Of a stretch of DNA of 5,815 nucleotides, positions 1 to 4,790 are shown in pieces (within the stretch, counting starts at the first letter, position 1; each line of letters opens with the position of its first letter). This DNA is from Alphaproteobacteria bacterium. Its GTDB lineage: Bacteria > Pseudomonadota > Alphaproteobacteria > UBA3830. Made by a program: the position numbers and the translations under genes. The stretch lies in the NCBI GenBank assembly GCA_025998595.1, contig BNWE01000084.1, forward strand, positions 1 to 5,815, written 5' to 3'. The notes below the pieces were generated by a model. The model saw only the letters and a list, made by a program, of their open reading frames with translations. It was not told where the DNA came from and did not search any database.

Positions 1-120
1 ATTAGGGAAATTGAAAATAAACTTAATGATCGACCACGGAAAGTGTTAAACTTCAAAACACCTCGAGAGGTCTTTGTGGCAAATCGGATTGTTTCGCCAC
101 TTGATGCACTTCGTTTCTGA
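1..120 (+). CDS. IS30-family transposase, C-terminal end (5' part outside window)
   Basis: Frame 1 is open from the window edge to a TGA at 118-120 and gives 39 residues. They include LNDRPRKVLNFKTPREVF, which closely resembles the conserved C-terminus of IS30-family DDE transposases (pattern LNxRPRKxLGxxTPxEVF), and end in DALRF, like the short hydrophobic tail usual in that family. The catalytic DDE residues would lie upstream, outside the window, so it cannot be said whether the gene is intact. IS30 elements normally end within a few tens of bases after the transposase stop, so the right inverted repeat should lie at about 100-150; without the left end it cannot be confirmed. The element sits directly upstream of the infC leader. 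Identification is by motif recognition only. Confidence 0.85.
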   Translation: MREIENKLNDRPRKVLNFKTPREVFVANRIVSPLDALRF

Positions 121-292
121 ATGGGCGCTACAACTCGATATCTCAACAGAATGCTATCTCTCTAATTATGGAGAATTAAATAGCCCTGACGTTGGCGTTG
201 GCGCTGATAAAATAGCACACAAATGCTCTTGATTTTTACGTAAAAGTTATTAATCTGGAGCATGTGCGCGTTTTATAGTATGGAGTTATAAT
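121..292 (+). other. infC leader between the IS30 end and infC
   Basis: This stretch holds the presumed right end of the IS30 element and the infC leader. No gene is supported; the only short ORF, from an ATG at 121, closes after 14 codons. Visible features are a perfect 12-bp palindrome TTTTACGTAAAA at 234-245, a GTTGGC tandem at 191-202, and TATAGT at 274-279, which resembles a -10 box but lies so close to the infC Shine-Dalgarno that it probably is not one. TTGATT at 229-234 could be a -35, but no good -10 stands at 16-18 bp from it. No trace of thrS, the common upstream neighbour of infC, is visible. Confidence 0.4.
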
Positions 293-295
293 TTG
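282..295 (+). promoter_or_regulatory. Shine-Dalgarno and TTG start of infC
   Basis: GGAG at 282-285 stands 7 nt before a TTG at 293-295. The frame is open upstream only to a TAA at 251-253 and has no ATG or GTG in between, so TTG is the best-supported start. The ATT at 291-293, which would recall the AUU start of E. coli infC, is out of frame. Confidence 0.65.
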
Positions 296-826
296 GAAGA
301 TAATAGGTTTACGGAAGAAAAGCATAGGATAAACAGAGCGATAACATCTCCTCAGGTTCGTTTGATAGATCAGAATGGAGATGCCGTTGGCATTGTGAGC
401 ATAAGAGAGGCGCAAGCTCGCGCAAATGAAGCTGGCCTGGATTTGGTTGAATTTGCAGCGACTGCTGTTCCACCTGTGTGTAAGATAATAAACTATGGAA
501 AGCTAAAATACGAAAATCAGAAGAAAAAATCTGAGGCCAAGAAAAAGCAGAAGGTCATCGAAGTAAAGGAAGTAAAATTTACTCCCGTCATAGGTGATCA
601 CGACTATAACGTTAAGCTCAGCAACATAAATCGATTTATTGGAGAGGGAAATAAAGTAAAGGTTACCTTGAGATTCAGGGGACGAGAGCTTTCTCACCAG
701 GAAATCGGAACGAGACTGCTGAATAGAGTAATTGAGGACGTAAAGGAAATCGCAAAATGCGAAGGAGCTCCACAACTGGAGGGAAGGCTGATGTTGATGG
801 TGCTATCTCCCGTCGTGGCTAAATGA
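293..826 (+). CDS. infC: Translation initiation factor IF-3
   Basis: IF-3 binds the 30S subunit, prevents premature 50S joining and checks start-codon/initiator-tRNA pairing. The 177-residue product has the usual length and two-domain plan. The N-domain is at about residues 9-80, with RINRAI near the start, the LDLVEF segment and the NYGKLKYENQKK signature at 67-78. A lysine-rich linker (about 77-92) follows. The C-domain has KEVKF at 92-96, VTLRFRGRE at 124-132 and EGRLMLMVLSP near the end. The start is TTG with a good Shine-Dalgarno, an in-frame weak start in a gene family known for unusual initiation codons; autoregulation through this codon is an inference. Its 3' end overlaps prmA by four bases. 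The common neighbours thrS, rpmI and rplT are not in the window: IS30 lies upstream and prmA downstream. Confidence 0.97.
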   Translation: MEDNRFTEEKHRINRAITSPQVRLIDQNGDAVGIVSIREAQARANEAGLDLVEFAATAVPPVCKIINYGKLKYENQKKKSEAKKKQKVIEVKEVKFTPVIGDHDYNVKLSNINRFIGEGNKVKVTLRFRGRELSHQEIGTRLLNRVIEDVKEIAKCEGAPQLEGRLMLMVLSPVVAK

Positions 827-1671
827 GCGAAGATATCTACAAGTGCATCGTTGGAAACTTCGTCATAAAAGATGCGTTCGATGTAATGGACATCTTTTTC
901 GATTCTGGGTACTTGAGTGTATCCACGGTCGAGGAGAAGGATCGCTGGTTTGTGGAAATACTAGACAACAAGCCCATGGATGACGCCGATGTTCTTTCAT
1001 TGCTCGGAAATTATAAATGTTCCATTGTGAAGTCAGAAAAAATAGCCGACACCAATTGGCTGAAAAAGTGTTTTGAGAATTTTAAGCCTATTACAGTGGG
1101 AAATTTCTATATTTTCGGTCCGCATCTAAAGAATAAGCCTGTCTCCGTGGATAAAATTGGCATTGAAATTGCGGCGGCAACTGCTTTTGGAACCGGAGAG
1201 CATCCCACAACAAACCGTTGTATTTTGGCCTGCCAAACTTTTTTCGGCGCAAAGGAACACAAAACCGCTCTCGATATAGGAACAGGTTCTGGAGTTTTGT
1301 CCATTGCTTTGGCGAAGCTCGGTTGTCGATGCATAACTGCCTGCGATAACGATCCGGAATCCGTCAGGGTATCCAAGGAAAACGCCGTTATAAATAAAGT
1401 CGCCCATAGAGTGCATGTTTTTCAGAATGAATCCTGCGAATTTTCCGAAAAAAGTTATGATTTTATTGTAGCAAACATATTATCAGAACCGCTGATATCA
1501 ATGGCGGAACATGTGGAGAAATGCCTAGCGAAGAACGGAATTGCCGTACTGTCGGGGTTCTCCTCTCAGGATAAAAGCGTGAGAAATAAATATACATCTC
1601 TCGGATTGACACTGAAATATGAGTACATTTTTAGTGGATGGGCAACAATTGTGCTTGAAAAATCAAGTTAA
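823..1671 (+). CDS. prmA: Ribosomal protein L11 methyltransferase
   Basis: PrmA uses S-adenosylmethionine to trimethylate lysines and the N-terminus of ribosomal protein L11. The 282-residue product is close to the E. coli length (293). Residues 1 to about 100 match the position of the L11-recognition domain and are poorly conserved. The methyltransferase core begins with the family signature AFGTGEHPTT (121-130), followed by SAM-binding motif I DIGTGSG (151-157), the acidic position in CDNDPES (174-180), and VANIL (216-220), the PrmA form of motif IV. Its ATG overlaps the infC stop as ATGA (823-826) and no Shine-Dalgarno is visible just upstream, so translational coupling to infC is likely. 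The infC-prmA operon is unusual to me, though both genes act on the ribosome. No rho-independent terminator is seen directly after the stop. Confidence 0.96.
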   Translation: MSEDIYKCIVGNFVIKDAFDVMDIFFDSGYLSVSTVEEKDRWFVEILDNKPMDDADVLSLLGNYKCSIVKSEKIADTNWLKKCFENFKPITVGNFYIFGPHLKNKPVSVDKIGIEIAAATAFGTGEHPTTNRCILACQTFFGAKEHKTALDIGTGSGVLSIALAKLGCRCITACDNDPESVRVSKENAVINKVAHRVHVFQNESCEFSEKSYDFIVANILSEPLISMAEHVEKCLAKNGIAVLSGFSSQDKSVRNKYTSLGLTLKYEYIFSGWATIVLEKSS

Positions 1672-1824
1672 ATCCACATCTAAACTCAATTTAACAATAG
1701 TAGATCGGAAATAAAGAAGGACTTATATAAAAATTCTGTCGAAACTCAATATGTTGTTAACGGTTATGGAGTATAGTAATAATATGTGTTAGAGTTCAAT
1801 AGTAGTGGAAATGGAGAAAAGCTT

Positions 1825-1977
1825 ATGGATAGCGTGTTGGCTTTGTTGATTTTATGCAAAATGTGTGCAACAGAATGCAGCATTGCAGATGGTATAGCAT
1901 CGAAAGATAGAGAATCGCAAAAAGTAGAAGTACTGTCACTGAATTCGAATTGTGATACTCAATCGCAAAAATCCTGA
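1825..1977 (+). CDS. Possible small ORF, 50 aa, hydrophobic N-terminus
   Basis: An ATG at 1825 with GGAG 8 nt upstream (1813-1816) opens a 50-residue frame ending in TGA at 1975-1977. An in-frame GTG at 1786 would give 63 residues but lacks a well-placed Shine-Dalgarno. The N-terminus MDSVLALLILCKMCATEC is hydrophobic and cysteine-rich, like a short signal peptide, though without a basic start; the rest is polar (SKDRESQKVEV, NSNCDTQSQKS). TATAGT at 1772-1777 could be a -10 box, but no matching -35 is evident. I recognise no family. The stop lies 11 bp before the palindromic repeat, so this could also be a decayed fragment. The 150 bp between the prmA stop and this ATG hold nothing else I can support. 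Confidence 0.3.
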   Translation: MDSVLALLILCKMCATECSIADGIASKDRESQKVEVLSLNSNCDTQSQKS

Positions 1978-1988
1978 TGTTAAGAACA

Positions 1989-2113
1989 GTTATACTCCTT
2001 ACAATTGAGAAGTTGGTTTTCTTTTTTCTGGATTCCTACGGCCTTCGGGCCTCTGAATGACGAGAAACTCTGGAATTACCGTCATCCAGAGGATGCGTAG
2101 CGATGTCGGGATC
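1989..2113. repeat. 168-bp palindromic element, left 125 bp (interrupted by IS110)
   Basis: This is the left part of a palindromic element whose right part is at 3480-3522. It begins with GTTATAC (1989-1995), the exact inverse of GTATAAC that closes the right part (3516-3522). Inside are CTGGATTCCTACG (2028-2040), a GGCC-TTCG-GGCC hairpin (2040-2051), and a 12-bp stem with one mismatch, CTCTGAATGACG (2051-2062) against CGTCATCCAGAG (2080-2091). It is nearly identical to 5109-5233 inside prmC, with a 1-bp deletion and a 1-bp insertion that cancel in length. Before the IS arrived the element lay between the plus-strand genes and a minus-strand gene, where such a hairpin could end transcription from both sides (inference). 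Confidence 0.9.
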
Positions 2114-2138
2114 TACTACGATTAATCAGCCATTGCAA
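2111..2138 (-). promoter_or_regulatory. Possible outward -35 half of an IS circle-junction promoter
   Basis: Read on the minus strand, TTGCAA (2133-2138) is followed by 17 nt and then TAGAT (2111-2115) at the IS end. If the two IS ends are joined, as in the circular intermediates of IS110 elements, the junction reads TAGATT, giving TTGCAA-17-TAGATT pointing into the bridge RNA and transposase. Junction promoters are known in this family; both boxes here are imperfect, so this is tentative. Confidence 0.3.
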
Positions 2139-2180
2139 TAGTTTTTTTCATTTTTTTTTGTTTTTTTAAATTAGGTCATG

Positions 2181-2213
2181 AAAAAACGATAGGCAATCCT
2201 AAAGGTAGCCTAT
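2181..2213 (-). terminator. Rho-independent terminator of the IS110 transposase
   Basis: On the minus strand a stem ATAGGC/GCCTAT (2208-2213 with 2189-2194) closes a 13-nt loop that can add a CC/GG pairing. A run of six T residues follows (2181-2186). It lies about 60 bp after the transposase stop, inside the IS. Confidence 0.65.
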
Positions 2214-2269
2214 GAAAACGTTAAGAATCAATATGTTGAGCGAGCAATCTATGCGAATTTATAGACGCT

Positions 2270-3247
2270 CTATGTGGCCATTGCGGCGGCCTTTTCTTCT
2301 TCCTTTCTTTTTAGTTTTTTTCGAAGAATAGCGTTTAGCTGTACGAGGATTTTGCGCATGCAAGCTGTCAGGGCAACTATTTCCTTTTTTCCCTTCGCAA
2401 TCAAGCGCTCATAGAAACGTTTGATCTCTGGGGTGTGTTGAATGGCGCAAGACGTCGGCATGAAGAGAATCTCGCGGATTACGTTTCTCCCAGAGCCCTT
2501 GGTACTTCGATATCCCGAGCTCTTTCCGCTGTCCTTGGCGTGGGGCGCAAGTCCGCCTATGACTGCTATTTCACGCTTGCTAACAGTCCCCAGTTCTGGA
2601 AGATTAGCGATTAAGCGCGTAGCTGTCTTTTCGGCGACTCCTTTGTATTCCATGAGTTTCTCGTATTTCTCCTTTGTTTCTTGGTGGATGATGATTAGTG
2701 ATTCAAGCTTCTCTTCCAAAGAAGATATTTCTGAGTCTAAATGCTCAATGGTTTTTTTCACGTAATCCACGACCAAATTGCAACCTGGACTTTTAAGGCG
2801 ACACCTTGCTGCCGCTCTATCTCCTATCAATGCATTTAGATACCTCGATAATTGCTTGATTTCCTCCTGAATGTCCTCTAGTGGCTCGTAAAATTTGAAC
2901 GGGGCTTCGGGGTCATTTCTCTCGCATCCATCCTTGCCATACAATGCTAGCTTCCTCGCGTCTATCTTGTCTGTCTTTGCCTTCTTCCCTCGATATCCAG
3001 CAAATTTCTTAAACTTAATGTTATCCGTTCTATGCAACTTAAAGTTTAGTTTTAGCGCTACTTTTATACAGGTTTTCTCATGTCCTCCGGTATTTTCCAG
3101 AACGATTAGAGTCTCCGGCGAAGCGAACTTTGATAGCTCCTTCGTCAGAGATTCTTCGTCGTTTGCAACCGTCAAATAGGTGGAATCTTCCAACGAGAAT
3201 ATGTCCACTTTTGCCTTGGCTACGTCTATACCAATGTAGTTTTTCAT
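2270..3247 (-). CDS. IS110-family transposase (DEDD recombinase)
   Basis: This 325-residue protein is the RNA-guided recombinase of the IS. The N-terminal RuvC-like domain shows the four DEDD acids: D8 in GIDVAKAKVD, E51 in VLENTGG, and D93 and D96 in KTDKIDARKLA. A coiled-coil stretch (about 165-200) leads to the C-terminal Transposase_20 domain, with YKGVAEKTATRLIANLPELG (201-220) and GGLAPHAKDSGKSSGYRS. S240 in that segment matches the position of the catalytic serine of IS621 (326 aa). I chose the ATG at 3245-3247 because AGGAG (3254-3258) stands 6 nt upstream and the family consensus begins there. A longer frame from 3388 would run through the structured leader and is not homologous to the family N-terminus. 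No frameshift or lost catalytic residue is visible, so the enzyme may be active. Confidence 0.95.
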   Translation of the reverse strand: MKNYIGIDVAKAKVDIFSLEDSTYLTVANDEESLTKELSKFASPETLIVLENTGGHEKTCIKVALKLNFKLHRTDNIKFKKFAGYRGKKAKTDKIDARKLALYGKDGCERNDPEAPFKFYEPLEDIQEEIKQLSRYLNALIGDRAAARCRLKSPGCNLVVDYVKKTIEHLDSEISSLEEKLESLIIIHQETKEKYEKLMEYKGVAEKTATRLIANLPELGTVSKREIAVIGGLAPHAKDSGKSSGYRSTKGSGRNVIREILFMPTSCAIQHTPEIKRFYERLIAKGKKEIVALTACMRKILVQLNAILRKKLKRKEEEKAAAMAT

Positions 3248-3253
3248 GATATG

Positions 3254-3258
3254 CTCCT
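3254..3258 (-). promoter_or_regulatory. Shine-Dalgarno of the transposase
   Basis: AGGAG on the minus strand stands 6 nt before the ATG at 3245-3247 and decides the start against the longer frame from 3388. It directly abuts the right donor guide (3259-3266), so folding or use of the donor loop could affect translation (inference). Confidence 0.8.
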
Positions 3259-3302
3259 GATTATTGTCGAACCGTTTCTGGTTCCTTCTACTATTCGAAC
3301 CG
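3259..3302 (-). other. Donor-binding loop of the bridge RNA
   Basis: Guide TAGTAGA (3287-3293) is identical to the minus-strand sequence of the IS tail end (2112-2118). Guide CAATAATC (3259-3266) is the reverse complement of GATTATTG at the IS head end (3472-3479). Between them GAACC/GGTTC (3280-3284 with 3269-3273) forms a 5-bp stem with a 6-nt loop. No strong outer closing stem is seen. CGGTTCGA occurs twice (3295-3302 and 3267-3274), so an alternative pairing with GAACC is possible. Confidence 0.75.
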
Positions 3303-3312
3303 GATACTCTTC

Positions 3313-3378
3313 GAACGCGGTGCGCCAGATCCCGATCGAACATGATTAGTTCTATCCAGCAACGCGCCGTCCGCGTTC
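3313..3378 (-). other. Target-binding loop of the bridge RNA
   Basis: A perfect 8-bp outer stem GAACGCGG/CCGCGTTC (3371-3378 with 3313-3320) and a GCGC/GCGC stem (3364-3367 with 3322-3325) close an internal loop. Its 5' side carries CTGGAT (3354-3359), identical to the left target flank, and its 3' side carries TCGGGATC (3328-3335), the reverse complement of the right flank. An apical GAAC/GTTC stem closes the loop. With G-U pairs the left guide can extend to 9 pairs. Confidence 0.8.
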
Positions 3379-3412
3379 CCGCAGACAAAGGAAAACCTAT
3401 GTACTGCGGATG

Positions 3413-3443
3413 ATATCGTCCCGGCTTAAGAACGGGACGGTAT
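3413..3443 (-). other. 5' stem-loop of the bridge RNA
   Basis: CGTCCCG (3433-3439) pairs with CGGGACG (3417-3423) in a perfect 7-bp stem with a 9-nt loop. After an A-C mismatch the stem gains three more pairs. No T-run follows, so it is not a terminator. It holds the place of the 5' stem-loop of known bridge RNAs. Confidence 0.6.
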
Positions 3444-3479
3444 CACTACTACGGTTTAACACCGTCATATCCAATAATC

Positions 3480-3522
3480 CAGTGGAACAAAAATCCGCAT
3501 TTCCAGTTAAATTGTGTATAAC
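3480..3522. repeat. 168-bp palindromic element, right 43 bp (interrupted by IS110)
   Basis: This matches 5234-5276 in the prmC copy base for base in length, with four substitutions. It ends in GTATAAC (3516-3522), the exact inverse of the left terminus at 1989-1995. Together with 1989-2113 it makes 168 bp. The following 121 bp to the next gene stop hold no gene or terminator I can support. Confidence 0.9.
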
Positions 3523-3643
3523 AAATAACTTGAGCAAATTATTTCTTAACTAATCCTAATGATGTAGTCATCTGAACAAGCCTGTATATATGCGTATCTG
3601 GATTCAACGTCATATTTTGCCTCCATTTGTTTTATAAAAATGC

Positions 3644-4585
3644 TCAGTCCGATTTAGTTGAAGCGGAATGATCTGAAATACATTTTTCGTGTAGTGCAGT
3701 CAGTCTTTTTACGCACTCCAGCTGATTCTGTTTTGTTGCACATACAGCCTCAGAAACAGCCGATACAAATTCCAGAGCGTTCCCGCCTATGACAATTAAA
3801 TCTTCTGTAGAATTAATAGCGCTATTAATAAGTCTTTGCATTTCTTCAATGCCTCCTGTTAAATAACCCAGGGCAGTTTTGCAATTTTCTGCAGCTTCCA
3901 CCATTCCCTTTAGATCTTTTGATAGCAGTTTTTTCTTACCCTCATTCAGCGCCTCCAGTGTCTTTACTTGTTTTTGAATGTCATTGCCATGAACTGTACG
4001 GAAGATTCTGCTGTTGGCTTTCCTCTCATCATCAGCAGATTTTATGTTGGCTGACAATTGGATGGCAACTGACATGCTGGAATTGAGCGCTATGCGAAAA
4101 ACCTTCATGGATTGGAGTAACAGTACGCCTTGTTCTATAGCTTTTGCAGCGGCCACCTCCTTTGTGTTATCGCGTTTCTTTCCTAAACTTTTTATTTTGT
4201 CCAATCCTTCTTTTATGAGACCAAATGCCTTACTTGCGGTATCAAAACACTTGGCGTTTAGCGCTATAATACTGCATATTAGAGGAATCATAGAGACATC
4301 ATTATTTTTATTTGCGGCGGCAAACGCTTTCTGATCCGTCGAATACTTAATCATTTCTGTATCAGCTGAAGAAAACTTTGATTTTGCATTCTCATACGCT
4401 GCTTTCACGTCAGCAACTGCCTGTATATCATTGAGTAGATCCGCTCTTCCGAACAGAGACGCCGACGACGTTTCTTCTGTAGCTCCGGATTCGTCCTTTT
4501 TCTTGAATAAACTAAATGCGTTCATCTCCTCAAAACAAGAGGCTACAAACACTACTGACGTTAAACATAACAAGAATCTTTTCAT
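3644..4585 (-). CDS. Putative secreted or lipid-anchored helical protein, unknown function
   Basis: The 313-residue product starts with a typical signal peptide: basic MKR, a hydrophobic core FLLCLTSVVF, then VASC (14-17), which fits a lipobox with lipidation at C17. Cleavage by signal peptidase I near NAF (22-24) is the alternative. After a low-complexity acidic/Ser-rich stretch (30-45) the protein looks almost wholly alpha-helical, rich in Ala, Lys and Glu, with hydrophobic segments at about 98-112, 153-180 and 263-283. Beyond C17 there are six cysteines (104, 113, 235, 282, 291, 302), an even number that would suit disulfides in an exported protein. The start is supported by AGGTGAGG at 4594-4601, 8 nt upstream. 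It lies 205 bp downstream of prmC on the same strand. I recognise no family; a host-interaction role is only a guess. Confidence 0.85.
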   Translation of the reverse strand: MKRFLLCLTSVVFVASCFEEMNAFSLFKKKDESGATEETSSASLFGRADLLNDIQAVADVKAAYENAKSKFSSADTEMIKYSTDQKAFAAANKNNDVSMIPLICSIIALNAKCFDTASKAFGLIKEGLDKIKSLGKKRDNTKEVAAAKAIEQGVLLLQSMKVFRIALNSSMSVAIQLSANIKSADDERKANSRIFRTVHGNDIQKQVKTLEALNEGKKKLLSKDLKGMVEAAENCKTALGYLTGGIEEMQRLINSAINSTEDLIVIGGNALEFVSAVSEAVCATKQNQLECVKRLTALHEKCISDHSASTKSD

Positions 4586-4790
4586 TGTTTTTTCCTCACC
4601 TGATAACCATATAGCGACAGTGTATCAATGAATTATTAATTTTCTCTTAACAAACATACACTGCAATAACAATTTTGCATAAAAAGTCCTTGCACTATAT
4701 GCGTTTATTTTTTGCTGTTGAAGCTGATTAGTAAGCGCATATGCAGCAAACACTCAGCATCACGCTGGCTGAAGTAGCGGAGCATTAGTA
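4586..4790. other. Spacer between prmC and the secreted-protein gene
   Basis: No gene is visible. TTTGCTG (4711-4717) and CAGCAAA (4744-4750) form a 7-bp inverted repeat around a 26-nt spacer, and TGCAA/TTGCA flank 4662-4679. Neither is followed by a suitable T-run on the minus strand. The secreted-protein promoter should lie here; TTGATA on the minus strand resembles a -35, but no -10 fits at the right distance and position. Confidence 0.4.

Larger units (their letters stand above)
3250..3470 (-). ncRNA. Bridge RNA (seekRNA) of the IS110 element
   Basis: In IS621-type elements an RNA from the leader has two internal loops; one pairs with target DNA and the other with the donor ends, and so directs the recombinase. 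Here the leader contains, 5' to 3' on the minus strand, a hairpin (3443-3413), a target-type loop (3378-3313) and a donor-type loop (about 3302-3259). The four guide segments are CTGGAT (3354-3359) for the left target, TCGGGATC (3328-3335) for the right target, TAGTAGA (3287-3293) for the IS tail end, and CAATAATC (3259-3266) for the IS head end. Each has the polarity the model requires. Outer RNA ends are estimates. No search or fold could be run, but the fit of structure, order and sequence is strong. Confidence 0.82.
2114..3479 (-). mobile_element. IS110-family insertion sequence, 1366 bp, apparently intact
   Basis: The boundaries come from the interrupted repeat: sequence before 2113 and after 3480 rejoins into one 168-bp element matching the uninterrupted copy in prmC. 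ATC occurs at both junctions (2111-2113 and 3477-3479), so the exact cut is ambiguous within those three bases and they probably contain the recombination core (GAT in IS orientation). In minus-strand orientation the IS has a 232-bp leader, a 325-codon transposase and a 156-bp tail with a terminator. The long non-coding part lies upstream of the gene, as in the IS110 group, not downstream as in the IS1111 group. No terminal inverted repeats are seen, as usual for this family. Confidence 0.9.

Noticed and set aside
100..150. Exact right inverted repeat of the IS30 element
   Set aside because: The left end is outside the window, so no repeat can be compared.
1107..1416. Minus-strand frames antisense to prmA
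   Set aside because: The plus strand carries all the PrmA motifs; the opposite frames have no recognisable product.
2028..2040. Left arm CTGGATTCCTACG as an equally good IS target
   Set aside because: It has the left-guide match but differs from the required right target at two of eight bases, so the right arm is the better fit and is the one actually used.
2442..3179. Plus-strand frames at 2442-2765 and 2895-3179
   Set aside because: They lie antisense to the well-supported transposase and show no family motif.
2270..3388. Longer transposase reading frame of 372 codons starting at 3388
   Set aside because: The extra 47 residues run through the target and donor loops, match no IS110 N-terminus, and lack a Shine-Dalgarno. 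The start at 3247 has AGGAG at 6 nt and the family consensus.
3525..3550. AATAA...TTATT inverted repeat as a terminator of the secreted-protein gene
   Set aside because: The stem is short, AT-only and mismatched, with no T-run after it.
3598..3613. CTGGATTCAACGTCAT as a third fragment of the palindromic element
   Set aside because: It shares CTGGATTC and GTCAT with the element but not the sequence between or around them; chance similarity is as likely.
4014..4631. Plus-strand frames at 4014-4334 and 4431-4631
   Set aside because: They are antisense shadows of the secreted-protein gene and its start region.
4711..4750. Inverted repeat TTTGCTG/CAGCAAA as a prmC terminator
   Set aside because: On the minus strand it is followed by an A-rich stretch, not T residues, and the loop is 26 nt.
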